64,000 nucleotides of DNA, from the NCBI RefSeq assembly GCF_036199905.1, contig NZ_CP108109.1, positions 7,842,001 to 7,906,000 of the forward strand. Direction: 5' to 3'. This document shows positions 8,060 to 18,481 of this stretch, piece by piece (position 1 is the first letter of the stretch; each line of letters opens with the position of its first letter). Under the pieces are notes generated by a model that worked only from the letters and a program-made list of their open reading frames with translations, searched no databases and was not told where the DNA came from. The position numbers and the translations under genes were made by a program. Origin of the DNA: Streptomyces sp. NBC_00223 (GTDB taxonomy: Bacteria > Actinomycetota > Actinomycetes > Streptomycetales > Streptomycetaceae).

Positions 8060-8484
8060 TGTTAGCTGAAGTGCCGTCATCTCGGCAGCCCGGCCGCAAT
8101 GGTGCGGTACGAGGCGAACGGTCACCGGTGCCGTGGCGCGCGGGACGGTTCAGCGCCCACGGTGACGGGACGCGAAAGGCGGCGGTCCCGGTTCTCCCGG
8201 TGAATGAGCCGATACCGATTCCCCGGCGAAAGGAATCACCTCGACTTCTCCGCCCAACAACTTCCGAACTGTCGCAGAATCCATTCCGCGTCCCCTCCGA
8301 GCGGTCCCATGGCTTCCCCGGTCATGGTTCCTGGCGGCAGACTCTAGGGTGCCGCCCGCGCGTCGTCAATGATTGCGGACGCCCACGATTGCATTCGACC
8401 GCCCGGCGCCGCGCGCCGCCGATTTCCGCACCGACCTCCCTCCTGCCCGTTCCTTGTGTCGTGGCCCCGGCGTACGGTGCCGGG
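8060..8484. other. Intergenic region without a supported gene
   Basis: About 425 bases between the divergent XRE and GNAT genes. Open frames here lack G/C-biased third positions and family similarity. The stretch is more AT-containing than its neighbours (for example around 8200-8300). The only feature clearly seen is TACGGT 6 nt before the GNAT ATG, a possible -10 of a leaderless transcript. Confidence 0.5.
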
Positions 8485-9015
8485 ATGAGCGACGCACAGA
8501 CCGAAGGACCACAGCGGGTACGGCTCCGGCCCTGGTCGGAGGGGGACCTCTGGCTGCTCCGCCGGACGAACGCACCGGAAATGACCCAACACCTCGGCGG
8601 CCCCGAGACCGAGGAGCAGTTGGTCGACCGCCACCAGCGCTATCTGGACATCCAGGGGGAAACGGGCCGGATGTTCGCGATCGTCCTGGAGCCCGGCGGC
8701 GAGGTCGCCGGGTCCATCGGTTTCTGGGCACGGACCTGGCGGGACGAGCCGGTGTACGAGACCGGGTGGGGAGTGCTGCCGGAGTTCCAGGGCCGGGGCG
8801 TCGCGGTCGCGGCCGCGCGGGCGGTCGTCGCCGAGGCCGCGGGGCGCGGTGACCGCCGCCGGCTGCACGCCTTCCCCTCCGTCGAGCACGCGGCCTCCAA
8901 CGCGGTGTGCCGAAAGGCCGGTTTCATCCTGGTGGGGGAGTGCGCGTTCGAGTATCCGAAGGGCCGGCCGATGGTCTCCCACGACTGGATGGTGGATCTG
9001 ACGGCCGTGCGCTGA
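8485..9015 (+). CDS. GNAT family N-acetyltransferase
   Basis: 176-residue acetyltransferase of the RimJ/RimL-like GNAT group. Seen: strand 1 VRLRPWSEGDLWLLRR, the central VAGSIGFWAR, then ETGWGVLPEFQGRGVAVAAAR, whose Q-G-R-G-V-A is the acetyl-CoA pyrophosphate loop, and VEHAASNAVCRKAGF, the usual motif before the last strands. The acceptor substrate is unknown. The ATG at 8485 lacks a Shine-Dalgarno but has TACGGT six bases upstream, so a leaderless mRNA is likely. Confidence 0.9.
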   Translation: MSDAQTEGPQRVRLRPWSEGDLWLLRRTNAPEMTQHLGGPETEEQLVDRHQRYLDIQGETGRMFAIVLEPGGEVAGSIGFWARTWRDEPVYETGWGVLPEFQGRGVAVAAARAVVAEAAGRGDRRRLHAFPSVEHAASNAVCRKAGFILVGECAFEYPKGRPMVSHDWMVDLTAVR

Positions 9016-9154
9016 ACGGGACTTCGCGGCCCGGCGGCCGGGACCGGCGGGGGAGCCGGTTACGGCCGCCGGGCCGCGGACGTTCGACCCCGGGCCGCGC
9101 CCGCGGGCCGTACCGTGGGACCCGACGACCGGTGGACCGCTGCGAGGTGACCGC

Positions 9155-9787
9155 ATGTGCTGGAGCGCGACCGCCGACCTGGCGGCGGGATCGGTGATCG
9201 CCGCCGCCGGAGTGGTCTGCGTGGCCCGCGCCCGGCGGGTGCGCGACCTGCCGCTCGCCGCGCTGCCGCTGATCCTCGGCGTCCACCAGCTGATCGAGGC
9301 CGAGGTCTGGCACTCCGGCGGGGGCACGGGCGCCGCCACCACCGCCTGGGCCGTCATCGCGCTGCCGCTGCTGGCCGTCTGGGTGCCGCTCGCCGTCCTC
9401 TGCGCGGCACCGCGCGGGGCCGGGGCCCGGCTCGCCGTCCCGGTCGTGGCGGGCCTGGCGACCGCCGCCGTGCTCGCCGCGTCCCTGGCCGACCACCCGC
9501 CGGTCGCCGACATCCGAGGCCACACCGTCGGGTACGGCGTCGACGTCCCGCACGGGTCACTGCTGATCGCGGGCTATCTGATCGCGACCGTCGGCTCCCT
9601 GCTGATCAGCGCGGACCGCGTGCTGCGGCTGCTGGGGGTGCTCACGGGCGCGGGCGCGGTGATCTGCGCCGAGCTGTGGCGGCTGGAGTTCGTCTCCACG
9701 TGGTGCGCCTTCGCCGCCGTGGTGTCGGTCGTGATGCACGCCTGGGTCGGCCGCTCCGCCGTCCGCCCGGCCGCCCCCGCGGGCTGA
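9155..9787 (+). CDS. DUF6629 family membrane protein
   Basis: 210-residue integral membrane protein with the characteristic N-terminus MCWSATADLAAGSVIAAAG and six to seven hydrophobic helices spread over its full length (LAALPLILGVHQLIEAEVW, AVIALPLLAVWVPLAVLCA, LLIAGYLIATVGSLLISA and others). The HQLIEAEVW segment holds polar residues in a membrane helix that are conserved in this family. Function unknown. Start ATG 9155 follows GAGG with 7-nt spacing. Confidence 0.8.
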   Translation: MCWSATADLAAGSVIAAAGVVCVARARRVRDLPLAALPLILGVHQLIEAEVWHSGGGTGAATTAWAVIALPLLAVWVPLAVLCAAPRGAGARLAVPVVAGLATAAVLAASLADHPPVADIRGHTVGYGVDVPHGSLLIAGYLIATVGSLLISADRVLRLLGVLTGAGAVICAELWRLEFVSTWCAFAAVVSVVMHAWVGRSAVRPAAPAG

Positions 9788-9974
9788 GGCCGGTCGCCGG
9801 CGGGGGAACGTACCGCGGCGACCGGTCCCGGGCCTTCACACCGAGCGCCTGTCCCCGCACCGTACGGTCCGCGCCGCCGCGCCGGCCGCCGCGCCGCTCA
9901 CCGGCGGCGCCCTGCCCGTCCGGCCGACCGTCGCCGGCGTCACCACCGTCGAGCGGCGGCAGCCGGGGCGGGCG

Positions 9975-11081
9975 TCAGTAGCGCAGCACCGCCGCGATGC
10001 GGCCCGCGTCCGCGAGCCCGCCGTCGGGCACGAAGCGGACCCGGGCGCCCGTCTCCAGGGCCTGTTCGGTGATCTCGTCGACGATGTCGTCCCGGGCGTC
10101 GCGGTCGTCCGGCGCGGCGGGCACCAGATGCTCGCCGTCGTCGCGGACGGTGGTGCGGTAGCCGTCCTCGACGGCGACCAGGGCGGCCCGGCCCTCCGTG
10201 ACGGACTGCCACACCTCGTCCACGCCGCCCGCGAACTCCTTGCGGCCGCGGGCCCGGTCGAGGTCGTCGAGGACCGCGGCGACCGCCTCGGCGTCACGCC
10301 GCCGGTCGGCCTCCCGCACCGCCCGGCCCAGCGCCTCGGCCGGCCCCTCGACCAGACCGCCCAGGGGGACCCGGGCGACGCTGTCGTGGACCACCCGGCC
10401 CACGTCGTCCAGGGTGCTGATCGCCTCGCTCTCGCCCACCACGTACAGCGGGCGCGGATCGGCGGCCAGCACGGTGCCGACCTCCTCGGAGACCTGCCGC
10501 AGGAAGGTGCGGGTCTCCTCGTCGTTGTACAGGCTCGGCCGGTCCCCGCCGCGCTGCAGCCGCTCGGGGTCGAAGGCGAGCGCCGCGCGCCGCACGGGGA
10601 AGGGGCCCTTCTCCGGCTCGGGGATGCGCCCGCGCCTGCCGCTCCACAAGGTGGCGACGTCCGCGGACAGCGCCAGCACCCAGTACGGCTGGTCGGCGGC
10701 GTGCGCGGCGACGAGATTGCGGGTCAGGAAGGTCTGCGCGAGCACCACCCGCGCGGGCACCGGCCGGCTCAGCGTCCACACCTGGTGCTCGCCCGGCGCG
10801 GCGAAGATCGCCAGGCCCTCCTCGGCGTGCACCAGGTCGACATCGCCGAGCGCCTGGTCGAGCCGGCCTATGACGTCGATCCGGTCGGCCCTGGGGATGT
10901 CCGGATCGTTGTGCACGGCCTCCTTCGCCTCCTCCAGGAGGTTGCGCAGCCGTACGGCGTCCTGCGCGTTGTCCGGTTCGCGCCTGTGGGTGGGAAGCAG
11001 GACCGACACCGCGGGGTACTTGCGCGGTCGGCGCAGCTCGGCGAGGGCGGCGGGCGTCAGCGGCTGGTACATCGAGGGCAT
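9975..11081 (-). CDS. baeRF3-domain protein (archaeo-eukaryotic release-factor-like)
   Basis: 368-residue protein resembling the bacterial archaeo-eukaryotic release factor family 3 (baeRF3). These are eRF1/Pelota-related domains thought to act on ribosomes or in ribosome hibernation. Family-like segments: YPAVSVLLPTHRREPDN near the N-terminus, LFAAPG-like GLAIFAAPGEHQVW, YWVLALSADVATLWSG, RPLYVVGESEAI and VRFVPDGGLADAGRIAAVLRY at the end. Start ATG 11081 has GGAAAGG with 6-nt spacing; upstream in-frame starts lack this. Molecular role inferred from the family only. Confidence 0.78.
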   Translation of the reverse strand: MPSMYQPLTPAALAELRRPRKYPAVSVLLPTHRREPDNAQDAVRLRNLLEEAKEAVHNDPDIPRADRIDVIGRLDQALGDVDLVHAEEGLAIFAAPGEHQVWTLSRPVPARVVLAQTFLTRNLVAAHAADQPYWVLALSADVATLWSGRRGRIPEPEKGPFPVRRAALAFDPERLQRGGDRPSLYNDEETRTFLRQVSEEVGTVLAADPRPLYVVGESEAISTLDDVGRVVHDSVARVPLGGLVEGPAEALGRAVREADRRRDAEAVAAVLDDLDRARGRKEFAGGVDEVWQSVTEGRAALVAVEDGYRTTVRDDGEHLVPAAPDDRDARDDIVDEITEQALETGARVRFVPDGGLADAGRIAAVLRY

Positions 11082-11304
11082 GGCGAACCTTTCCGGCGAC
11101 GGCGTGCGGGGGCGCGTGGCCCGGCAGTACGGCGCGGGGCGGCGGATTCGGCGCGGTGCGGGGGCCGGCGGCGGGGGTACGACCGCGCGGGCGGCCCCCC
11201 GATTCCTCACTTCTTCTCTCTTCCTGGATAGCTCAATGTGCCGACTTCCGCAGCCCCAGCCGCCCGCGGCCCGGCCCCGCCCGCCCGGTGGCCGGCCCTC
11301 GCGG

Positions 11305-12672
11305 TCAGCTCTCCCCGGACCGCGCCGACTCGGCCAGCAGCCCGTCCTCGGCCCAGGCCAGCGCCTCCGGCAGGCTGTCGAACCGCACCGCGCCCCCGGC
11401 CAGCCCGTCGCCCGCGGCGCCGACCACGCCGAGCCGGTGCCCGACGGCCGTGACCCGCTCCAGCGCGGCGGTCAGCAGCGCCCGGGCCGGCGGCCGCACA
11501 CCGCTCACCTCCGCCAGGTCGACCACCAGCCACCCCGGGGTGTCCGGCGCGATCCTGGCCAGCTCGTGCAGCACCCGCTCGGCGGCGGTGAAGTCCAGCT
11601 CGCCCTGCGCGGCGACGACCGCGATCCGCCGGCCCTCGCGGGCCAGCAGCGCGTGCTCGGCGGCCGTACGCGTGCGGCGCGAGGGGGTACGGGCGGCGGT
11701 CGTGGACACCGTGACCGTGTCCGGGCCCGGCGCCGGGCGGTGCATCAGATGCATGCCGAACCGTTCCGACAGCTCGCGCATCGCCGCCACCGCCCGCACC
11801 GGGCTGCCGGTGCGGTCCAGCGGCGGGCTGTAGCAGGCGATGCCGAACCGCGCCGGGCTGGCGGCCGTGAGCCCGCCGGAGACCCCGCTCTTGGCGGGCA
11901 GCCCGACCCGTACCAGCCAGTCGCCCGCCGCGTCGTACATCCCGCAGGTCGCCATCACCGCGAGCACCTGCACGGCGACCGGCTCGGGCACCACCGTGCG
12001 GCCGGTCACGGGGTTGACCCCGCCCGCGGCCAGGGTCGCCGCCATCACCGCCAGGTCCACGGTGTCCACCCGGATCGCGCACTGCCGGAAGTACGCCTCG
12101 GCCGCGACCACCGGGTCTCCGCGCAGCGACCCGGCCGCGTGCATCAGATAGGCCAGCGCCCGGTTGCGGTCGCCGGTCGCGGACTCCGAGCGGTAGACGT
12201 CCTCGTCGACGTCGAGCCGGCGCCCGGCGAAGCCGCTGAGCACGTCCAGGATCCGGGCGAAGCGCTGCCCGGGCGACGAGGCCGGGACCAGGTTCGTGGT
12301 GGCGATCGCCCCCGCGTTGATCATCGCGTTGGCCGGGCGCCCGGTGCCGTGCTCCAGGCTGATCGCGTTGAAGGCGTCGCCGCTGGGCTCGGTGCCCACC
12401 CAGCGGCTCACCTCGTCCACCCCCAGCTCGGCCAGCGCCAGCGCGTACACGAAGGGTTTGGAGACCGACTGGACCGTGAACGGCACCCGGGCGTGCCCGG
12501 CCTGGTAGCGGTGGCCGCTCATGCTCACCAGGGCGATGCCGAAGTCGTCCGGGTCGGCCAGGGCCAGCTGCGGGATGTACGAGGCCACCTCGCCGTCGGT
12601 CAGCGGCAGCAGCCGCCGGTGCACGTCCGCCAGCCCCTCGCTGATCACGTCGAACTCCGCGGCACCCGCCAT
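11305..12672 (-). CDS. glsA: Glutaminase with C-terminal STAS domain
   Basis: 455-residue protein. Residues 1-310 form a serine-dependent glutaminase that hydrolyses L-glutamine to glutamate and ammonia. The catalytic S69-V-S-K72 pair (TVQSVSKPF) sits as in beta-lactamase-fold glutaminases, with EPSGDAFNAI, RPANAMINAGAI and PAKSGVSGGL as further active-site motifs. After residue ~335 comes a STAS-like domain (ALLAREGRRIAVVAAQGELDF; GWLVVDLAEVSGV), as in actinobacterial GlsA-STAS fusions, possibly regulatory. Divergent from the lipoprotein gene. Confidence 0.93.
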   Translation of the reverse strand: MAGAAEFDVISEGLADVHRRLLPLTDGEVASYIPQLALADPDDFGIALVSMSGHRYQAGHARVPFTVQSVSKPFVYALALAELGVDEVSRWVGTEPSGDAFNAISLEHGTGRPANAMINAGAIATTNLVPASSPGQRFARILDVLSGFAGRRLDVDEDVYRSESATGDRNRALAYLMHAAGSLRGDPVVAAEAYFRQCAIRVDTVDLAVMAATLAAGGVNPVTGRTVVPEPVAVQVLAVMATCGMYDAAGDWLVRVGLPAKSGVSGGLTAASPARFGIACYSPPLDRTGSPVRAVAAMRELSERFGMHLMHRPAPGPDTVTVSTTAARTPSRRTRTAAEHALLAREGRRIAVVAAQGELDFTAAERVLHELARIAPDTPGWLVVDLAEVSGVRPPARALLTAALERVTAVGHRLGVVGAAGDGLAGGAVRFDSLPEALAWAEDGLLAESARSGES

Positions 12673-12809
12673 GCGTCCATGCTTCGCGCGGCCCGCCGCC
12701 CCCGCAACGCGACGGGCCGCCGCCGAGTCACCCGTACGGCCCGCCGGGCGCTGCGGCGGCCGGGGGCAGCGCCCAGCGTGGGTGTGTCGGACCGACCTGG
12801 AGGCCGCCC

Positions 12810-13448
12810 ATGAGCCGAACCCGTGCGCGTGCCCCGGCCCGCGCCCGCCCCGCCCTCCCGGCCGGCCGGCCGCTGCGCTCGGTGACGGCCGGTCTGCTGG
12901 TGACCACCGCGGCCGTCGGCCTCTCGCTGCTCACCGCGTGCGACTCCTCCTCCGACTCCTCCGGCAGCGGCCACACCTCGCCCGGCACCGCCGGATTCTC
13001 CGGCTCGCTGCCCTCGGTGCTGGCCTCGCTGGAGGCCTCGGGCAAGGCCGCGGCCTCGTCCGCCGTCTCCTCCGCGAGAGCCGCCGCCTCCAGCTTCGCC
13101 GAATCCGCCCAGACCAGGGTCAGCGGTGACTCCCTGCAAGCCCGACGGGCCGTCGACGCGGCCGTGGGCAAGGGCAACGCCATCGAGGACGTCACCCTCG
13201 TCGGCCTGCCGAAGAAGGACACCGTCGGTCTGCACGCGGTCGCGGTCAATGTCGTCAACCACAGCCGCGGCAGGGAGTCCTTCGCGGTCGAGGTCGAGTT
13301 CGTCGACTCCTCCGGCAGGGTGGCCGCCTCCGCGGTCGTCGGCGCCCCCTCCCTCGCCCCCGGGCACCGGGCCCAGCCGATCGCCTTCAGCACCGAGGAG
13401 CCCGGCGTCACCCTCTTCCCCCGCGTCGCCAAGGCCCAGCGCTACTGA
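12810..13448 (+). CDS. Secreted lipoprotein of unknown function
   Basis: 212-residue predicted lipoprotein. An Arg-rich N-terminus is followed by a hydrophobic stretch and lipobox LLTAC with Cys near residue 44. A Ser/Ala-rich helical spacer (residues 45-105) leads to a C-terminal beta domain (AVAVNVVNHSRGRESFAVEV, VAASAVVGAPSLAPG). This resembles FxLYD-type small beta sandwiches found in Streptomyces lipoproteins. Start ATG 12810 has GGAGG with 6-nt spacing. It precedes the DUF4129-MoxR-DUF58 operon, but there is no evidence that it belongs to it. Confidence 0.72.
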   Translation: MSRTRARAPARARPALPAGRPLRSVTAGLLVTTAAVGLSLLTACDSSSDSSGSGHTSPGTAGFSGSLPSVLASLEASGKAAASSAVSSARAAASSFAESAQTRVSGDSLQARRAVDAAVGKGNAIEDVTLVGLPKKDTVGLHAVAVNVVNHSRGRESFAVEVEFVDSSGRVAASAVVGAPSLAPGHRAQPIAFSTEEPGVTLFPRVAKAQRY

Positions 13449-13532
13449 GACCGCCGCCACCGCGCCCGAGGGGGCGCGTGATGACAGGTGTGCGGCGGTG
13501 TGCGAAGCTGCCGACCGCGAGGAACGGGCACG

Positions 13533-14480
13533 GTGGCGGGGCGGGAGCCGGTGGTGGGGCGGGAAACGGGAACGGGCGGCGTCGGCGCGGGACAGGCCGC
13601 GCTCGCCGTGATCGTGGTCGCGGGAACCGCGCTCGGCGCGCTCGCGCTGCGGCCCGGCGGCCCCGCCCGGGGCAAGGGCCCGTGGGGCCAGCACGGACTG
13701 GCCGTCGCCGCCCTCGTGGCCGGCTGGCTGGCCGCCGGGATCTGGCTCAACAAGCGCTACCGGGAACGCATGGGTGACGCCGACCCGCGCCTCGGCCCCG
13801 TCGAACAGCGCCTGGCCGACACCGTCCGCTGCGCGCTCCTGGTGCTGCCCGTCGCACTGCCGGCCCTTCTGCTGGCCCTCCACCCGATCAGCACGGGCGG
13901 TGACGGGCAGCCCCCGCCGCGGGTGACACTCCCGCCGAACCGGGCGCCCCTTCCCCCGCCGCCCCCGCCCGGGTCCCCGCACGGCCACCCCCTGCTGACG
14001 GCCCTCCTGCTCGGCGTCGGCGCGCTGCTGCTCCTCGCCCTGGCCGGCTGGGCGGCGCTGTCCCTGTGGCGGCTGCGCAGGCCGCTGCCGCTGCCGCACC
14101 GCACGACCTACGCCACCGCCGACGACGACGCGCAGCAAGCGCTCGCCCAGGCGGTGGACTCCGGGCGCCGCGCGCTGCTCGACGGCGACGACCCGCGGGC
14201 CGCCGTCATCGCCTGCTACGCGGCCATGGAGGAGTCGCTGGCCGCCTCCGGCGTCGCCCGGCACGCCTCCGACAGCCCGCGGGACCTGCTGGAAAGGGCC
14301 TCCGCCGACGGCCTGCTCACCGGCCCGGCCGCGGCGGAGCTGACCGCGCTCTTCCGCGAGGCCCGCTACTCCACCCACCCCATGGACGGCTCCCACCGCG
14401 AGCGCGCCTCGGCCGCGCTCGCCGGGATCGCCGACCGGCTCGAATCCCGCGCCGCGGCCGCCGCCGGAGCCGCCTCATGA
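13533..14480 (+). CDS. DUF4129 membrane protein
   Basis: 315-residue membrane protein, first gene of a five-gene operon. Three hydrophobic helices (AALAVIVVAGTALGALAL; LAVAALVAGWLAAGIW; LLTALLLGVGALLLLALAGWAAL), with a Pro-rich external loop between the second and third. A cytoplasmic DUF4129 domain follows (QQALAQAVDSGRRALLDG ... CYAAMEESL ... PRDLLERA ... REARYSTHPM). DUF4129 proteins occur with MoxR ATPases and DUF58 proteins, probably as a membrane assembly or maturation complex. GTG 13533 is chosen over the upstream ATG at 13488 because of the GAGG upstream. Confidence 0.82.
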   Translation: MAGREPVVGRETGTGGVGAGQAALAVIVVAGTALGALALRPGGPARGKGPWGQHGLAVAALVAGWLAAGIWLNKRYRERMGDADPRLGPVEQRLADTVRCALLVLPVALPALLLALHPISTGGDGQPPPRVTLPPNRAPLPPPPPPGSPHGHPLLTALLLGVGALLLLALAGWAALSLWRLRRPLPLPHRTTYATADDDAQQALAQAVDSGRRALLDGDDPRAAVIACYAAMEESLAASGVARHASDSPRDLLERASADGLLTGPAAAELTALFREARYSTHPMDGSHRERASAALAGIADRLESRAAAAAGAAS

Positions 14481-14983
14481 CCCGCCCCCGGTACGCGCCC
14501 GGTTCCGTACGCCACTCCGCCGCCGTGCTCTGCGCGCTCGCCGTCGCCTCGGTCCTCGTCCTCTGGCTCGCCGACGGCACGGCCGCCGCGGCGACCGGCC
14601 TCGCGCTGTTCACCGCCGCCGGGCTCGCCGTGGCCCGCTTCGCGGCAGGCGGCGGCTCGCAGGACAGCGGCTTCCGCAGATCCGTACGGCTGCTCGGCAG
14701 CCGCGCCCCCGCGCTCGGGGAGTGGCAGCGCATCGTCGACAAGGCGTTCGGCCGCGAGGGAGACGTTCACTTCACCACCACGCTGCGCCCTCAGCTCCAG
14801 CGGCTGTTCGCGGCCCGGCTCGCCGAACGCCACGGCGTCGCCCTCCACCGCTCCCCGCAGCGGGCCCGGACCCTGGTCGGCGCCGACCTGTGGCCGTGGA
14901 TCGACCCCGCGCAGCCACCGCCCCGGCGGCCGCTCTCCCCGGACGACCTGCGGGCGCTGCTCGACCGACTCGAAGCGCTGTAG
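14477..14983 (+). CDS. Two-helix membrane protein of the MoxR operon
   Basis: 168-residue protein with two adjacent membrane helices (residues ~15-32 and ~37-55), then a soluble helical domain (FRRSVRLLGSRAPALGEWQR; LRPQLQRLFAARLAERHG). Proteins of this kind sit between DUF4129 and MoxR genes in many Streptomyces. Its start overlaps the preceding stop (ATGA), indicating translational coupling. Function unknown. Confidence 0.78.
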   Translation: MTRPRYAPGSVRHSAAVLCALAVASVLVLWLADGTAAAATGLALFTAAGLAVARFAAGGGSQDSGFRRSVRLLGSRAPALGEWQRIVDKAFGREGDVHFTTTLRPQLQRLFAARLAERHGVALHRSPQRARTLVGADLWPWIDPAQPPPRRPLSPDDLRALLDRLEAL

Positions 14984-15093
14984 GCCCCGCCCGTGTTCCG
15001 GCACATCCCGCCTTCCCCGCGGCGCCCCCGGCCGGACCCGGCCCGGCCCGCAGCGCCGCACCCGACCCGCCCCGGCAAGTGAGGACCCGTCCC

Positions 15094-16100
<1,007 letters not shown>

Positions 16101-16104
<4 letters not shown>

Positions 16105-17678
16105 GCCGGCCGCCGCGCGGAGCCGGGCCGGCGGGCGAGGCGGGGACGGGGACGGGGACGCAGGGAGACGCCGCGACCCCGGGTCGGGCCGCGATGCCGG
16201 TCCCGCCCGCGACACCGGTCCCGCCCGTGCCCTCCGGCCCGCTCGACGCCGCCGTGTCCCCGGGCCGGGGCGCGCCGCTGGTCCCGGCCGTACCCTCCGG
16301 CGTGCCCGGACCCACCGCGACCCCCGCCCCCGCCCCCTCCGCCGTGCCCGACGCCCGGGCCGAGGCCGCCGTGCGGCGGGCGCTCGGTGGGGAGCCCGGC
16401 GAGCCCGCCGAACCCCCGCCGCCGCCCCCGGCCGGCTGGCGGGCCGGCGAACGCGCCCTCGGCCACGCCACCGTGGCCGCCGTCGCACTGGCCGCCGCCC
16501 TGATCACCGGCCACGCGTGGCTGCTCGCACTGGCCGCCGGACCGCTGACGCTGCTGGCCCTCGCCCTGCCGTACGGCGCCCGCCCGGAGCGCGTCGAGAC
16601 CTCCGTCGAGGTCGAGCCGCGGCGGGTCTTCGAGGGAGAGCAGGTCACCGCGCGGATCACCGTCACCCACGACGGCCGGGCCGGCCGGCTCGACCCCGGC
16701 GTCACCCTCGGCCCCGGCCTGCGCCTCGACCACCTCACCACCGGCCGCGCCCACCTGGAACTGGTCTTCACCGCCGAGCGCTGGGGCCGCTGGACCCTGG
16801 GCACCGTCGACATCGACCTCTACGACACCGGGGGCACCGCCCGCCGTACGGTCCGCGCCGACCTCGGCGAGATCGCGGTCTTCCCGGTGCCCTCGCACGC
16901 CGCGCTCACCCCCGTCCCGGTCCGGCTGCCGCAGCGGCTCGGCGAGCACACCGCCGTACAGCGCGGCGAGGGCGTCGAGGTCACCGGCGTCCACCCGTAT
17001 GTACGCGGTGAGCGGCAGCGCAGGATCAACTGGCCCGCCAGCACCCGCCGCGGCTCGATCCAACTGCACCAGTTCGCCGCCGAACGCGCCGCCGACACCG
17101 TCGTCCTGCTCGACGTGCTCACCGACGTACGCGACCCCGGCACCGGCACCTCCTCGCTCGACGAGACCTTCCGCGCCGCCGCCGGGCTGGTCCGCGCCTA
17201 TCTGCGCACCCACGACCGGATCGGCGTGGTCTCGGTGGGCGGCGCCACCCGCTGGCTCCAGGCAGGCACCGGCAACGGCTACTTCTACCGCATCGTGGAG
17301 AGCGTGCTGGAGGTCCGCAAGGACCTCGCCTACCGCACCACCGGGATCAGCCGTCTGCCCCCGCCCGCCCTGCCCGAAGGCGCCCTGGTCTACGTCTTCA
17401 CCCCGCTCACCGACTCCCGCATCCTCGACGTGCTGCACCAGGTGCGCGGCCGCGCCAACCCGATGGTCGTCGTGGAGATCCCCTCCGGCGACCCGCCGGT
17501 CGAGCCCGGCGACGTCACCGCCGAACTCGCCCTGCGGCTGTGGCGGGCCGACCGCGACGCGACGCGGTTCGCGCTCACCGAACGCGGTATCGCGGTCGTG
17601 CGCCACCGGCCCGGTGACACCCTCGACCTCGCGCTCGCCCCGCTGCTGCGCGCCCGTATCCACGGAGGAACCCGATGA
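16101..17678 (+). CDS. DUF58 domain protein (VWA-like MoxR partner)
   Basis: 525-residue protein. A Pro/Ala/Thr-rich disordered N-terminus (~130 residues) is followed by two membrane helices (ATVAAVALAAALITGHAWLLA and the next), an extracytoplasmic-like beta domain, and the DUF58 core (GVEVTGVHPYVRGERQRRINW; QLHQFAAERAADTVVLLDVLTD). The core ends in a VWA-like fold. DUF58 proteins are the usual clients of MoxR ATPases. The long N-terminal extension is unusual; a start further downstream cannot be excluded, but GTG 16101 overlaps the moxR stop as GTGA. Confidence 0.88.
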
Positions 17679-18199
17679 GCCCCGCCGGGGAACGGCTCGC
17701 CGCCCGTCTTCTGGGCGTCGCCCTCGTGCTCGCGGCCTGCGATCCGCCCGCCGCCCTGCACGCGTCGGTGCTCGCCCAGGCGCTGGTGGTGCTCGCGGCC
17801 GGTGCCGCCTGGTGGGCCGCGCCGTTGGTCGACGAGCGGCCGGTGCGCAGCTCGACGCGGCCGACGGCGATGGCCGCCCGGCGCCGTACGACCCTGCTCG
17901 CCGCCGGGGCCGTCGTCCTCGCCGCCGTAACCGAGCCGCCGGCCTGGCTGGCGGTGTGCGTGGCCGTACTGCTCCTGGCCTATCTGCTGGTCACCGACCC
18001 GTGGCTGTTCGGCGCCACCGCGCCGCGCGGCCGCCCGGCCGCGGGGCCCCCGCTGATCGCGGCCGCGGCGAGCGCCGTGGTCCTCCTCGCCGCGCAGGCG
18101 CCGGTCGCGGACACCTCCTGGGCCCGCCTCCCGGCGGCCCTCGCCGTAGCCGCGACCGTCACCTGCCTCGCGCTCTCGCTGCGCCACCGCCGCGACTAG
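17675..18199 (+). CDS. Multi-pass membrane protein ending the MoxR operon
   Basis: 174-residue hydrophobic protein with about five membrane helices (RLLGVALVLAACD; ASVLAQALVVLAAGAAWWAAPL; LAVCVAVLLLAYLLVTDPWLF; PLIAAAASAVVLLAAQAPV; LAVAATVTCLALSLR). It overlaps the DUF58 stop by ATGA and closes the DUF4129-MoxR-DUF58 operon. No family name is recognised. Confidence 0.78.
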   Translation: MSPAGERLAARLLGVALVLAACDPPAALHASVLAQALVVLAAGAAWWAAPLVDERPVRSSTRPTAMAARRRTTLLAAGAVVLAAVTEPPAWLAVCVAVLLLAYLLVTDPWLFGATAPRGRPAAGPPLIAAAASAVVLLAAQAPVADTSWARLPAALAVAATVTCLALSLRHRRD

Positions 18200-18249
18200 C
18201 GCCCGGCGCACCCGGCATCACACCAGGTGAATGCGCGCTGGATCGGTTC

Positions 18250-18317
18250 AGTAAAACGGTCCACAACAAATGAACACCCCGCTTCCCATCTGCACTTGTG
18301 GTGCTTTACCGTTTAAT
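18250..18317. promoter_or_regulatory. Two LacI-like operator candidates before beta-mannosidase
   Basis: Two AT-rich sites in a G+C-rich background: 18250-18263 (reverse complement reads TGGACCGTTTTACT) and 18304-18317 (CTTTACCGTTTAAT). Both contain ACCGTTT with a central CG, as in LacI/GalR operators. Related sites occur before the ABC importer at 25185-25198 and 25264-25277. A LacI gene sits directly downstream of the mannosidase, so control by it is the simplest inference. Confidence 0.45.
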
Positions 18318-18481
18318 GGACAGCCAGTCGGCGGCCCGCTAGGTTGAGCGCCGGTGCCCCGCGGCCCACTGACCGGCGTCGACGGTGAAAGCCGACGGCA
18401 GCAGTCCGCCGCGGCCGGACCAGCAGGCGCCACACCGGCCGAATCAGCCGAGTCGGCCGGACCAGCAGGCAAGGAGTAGGG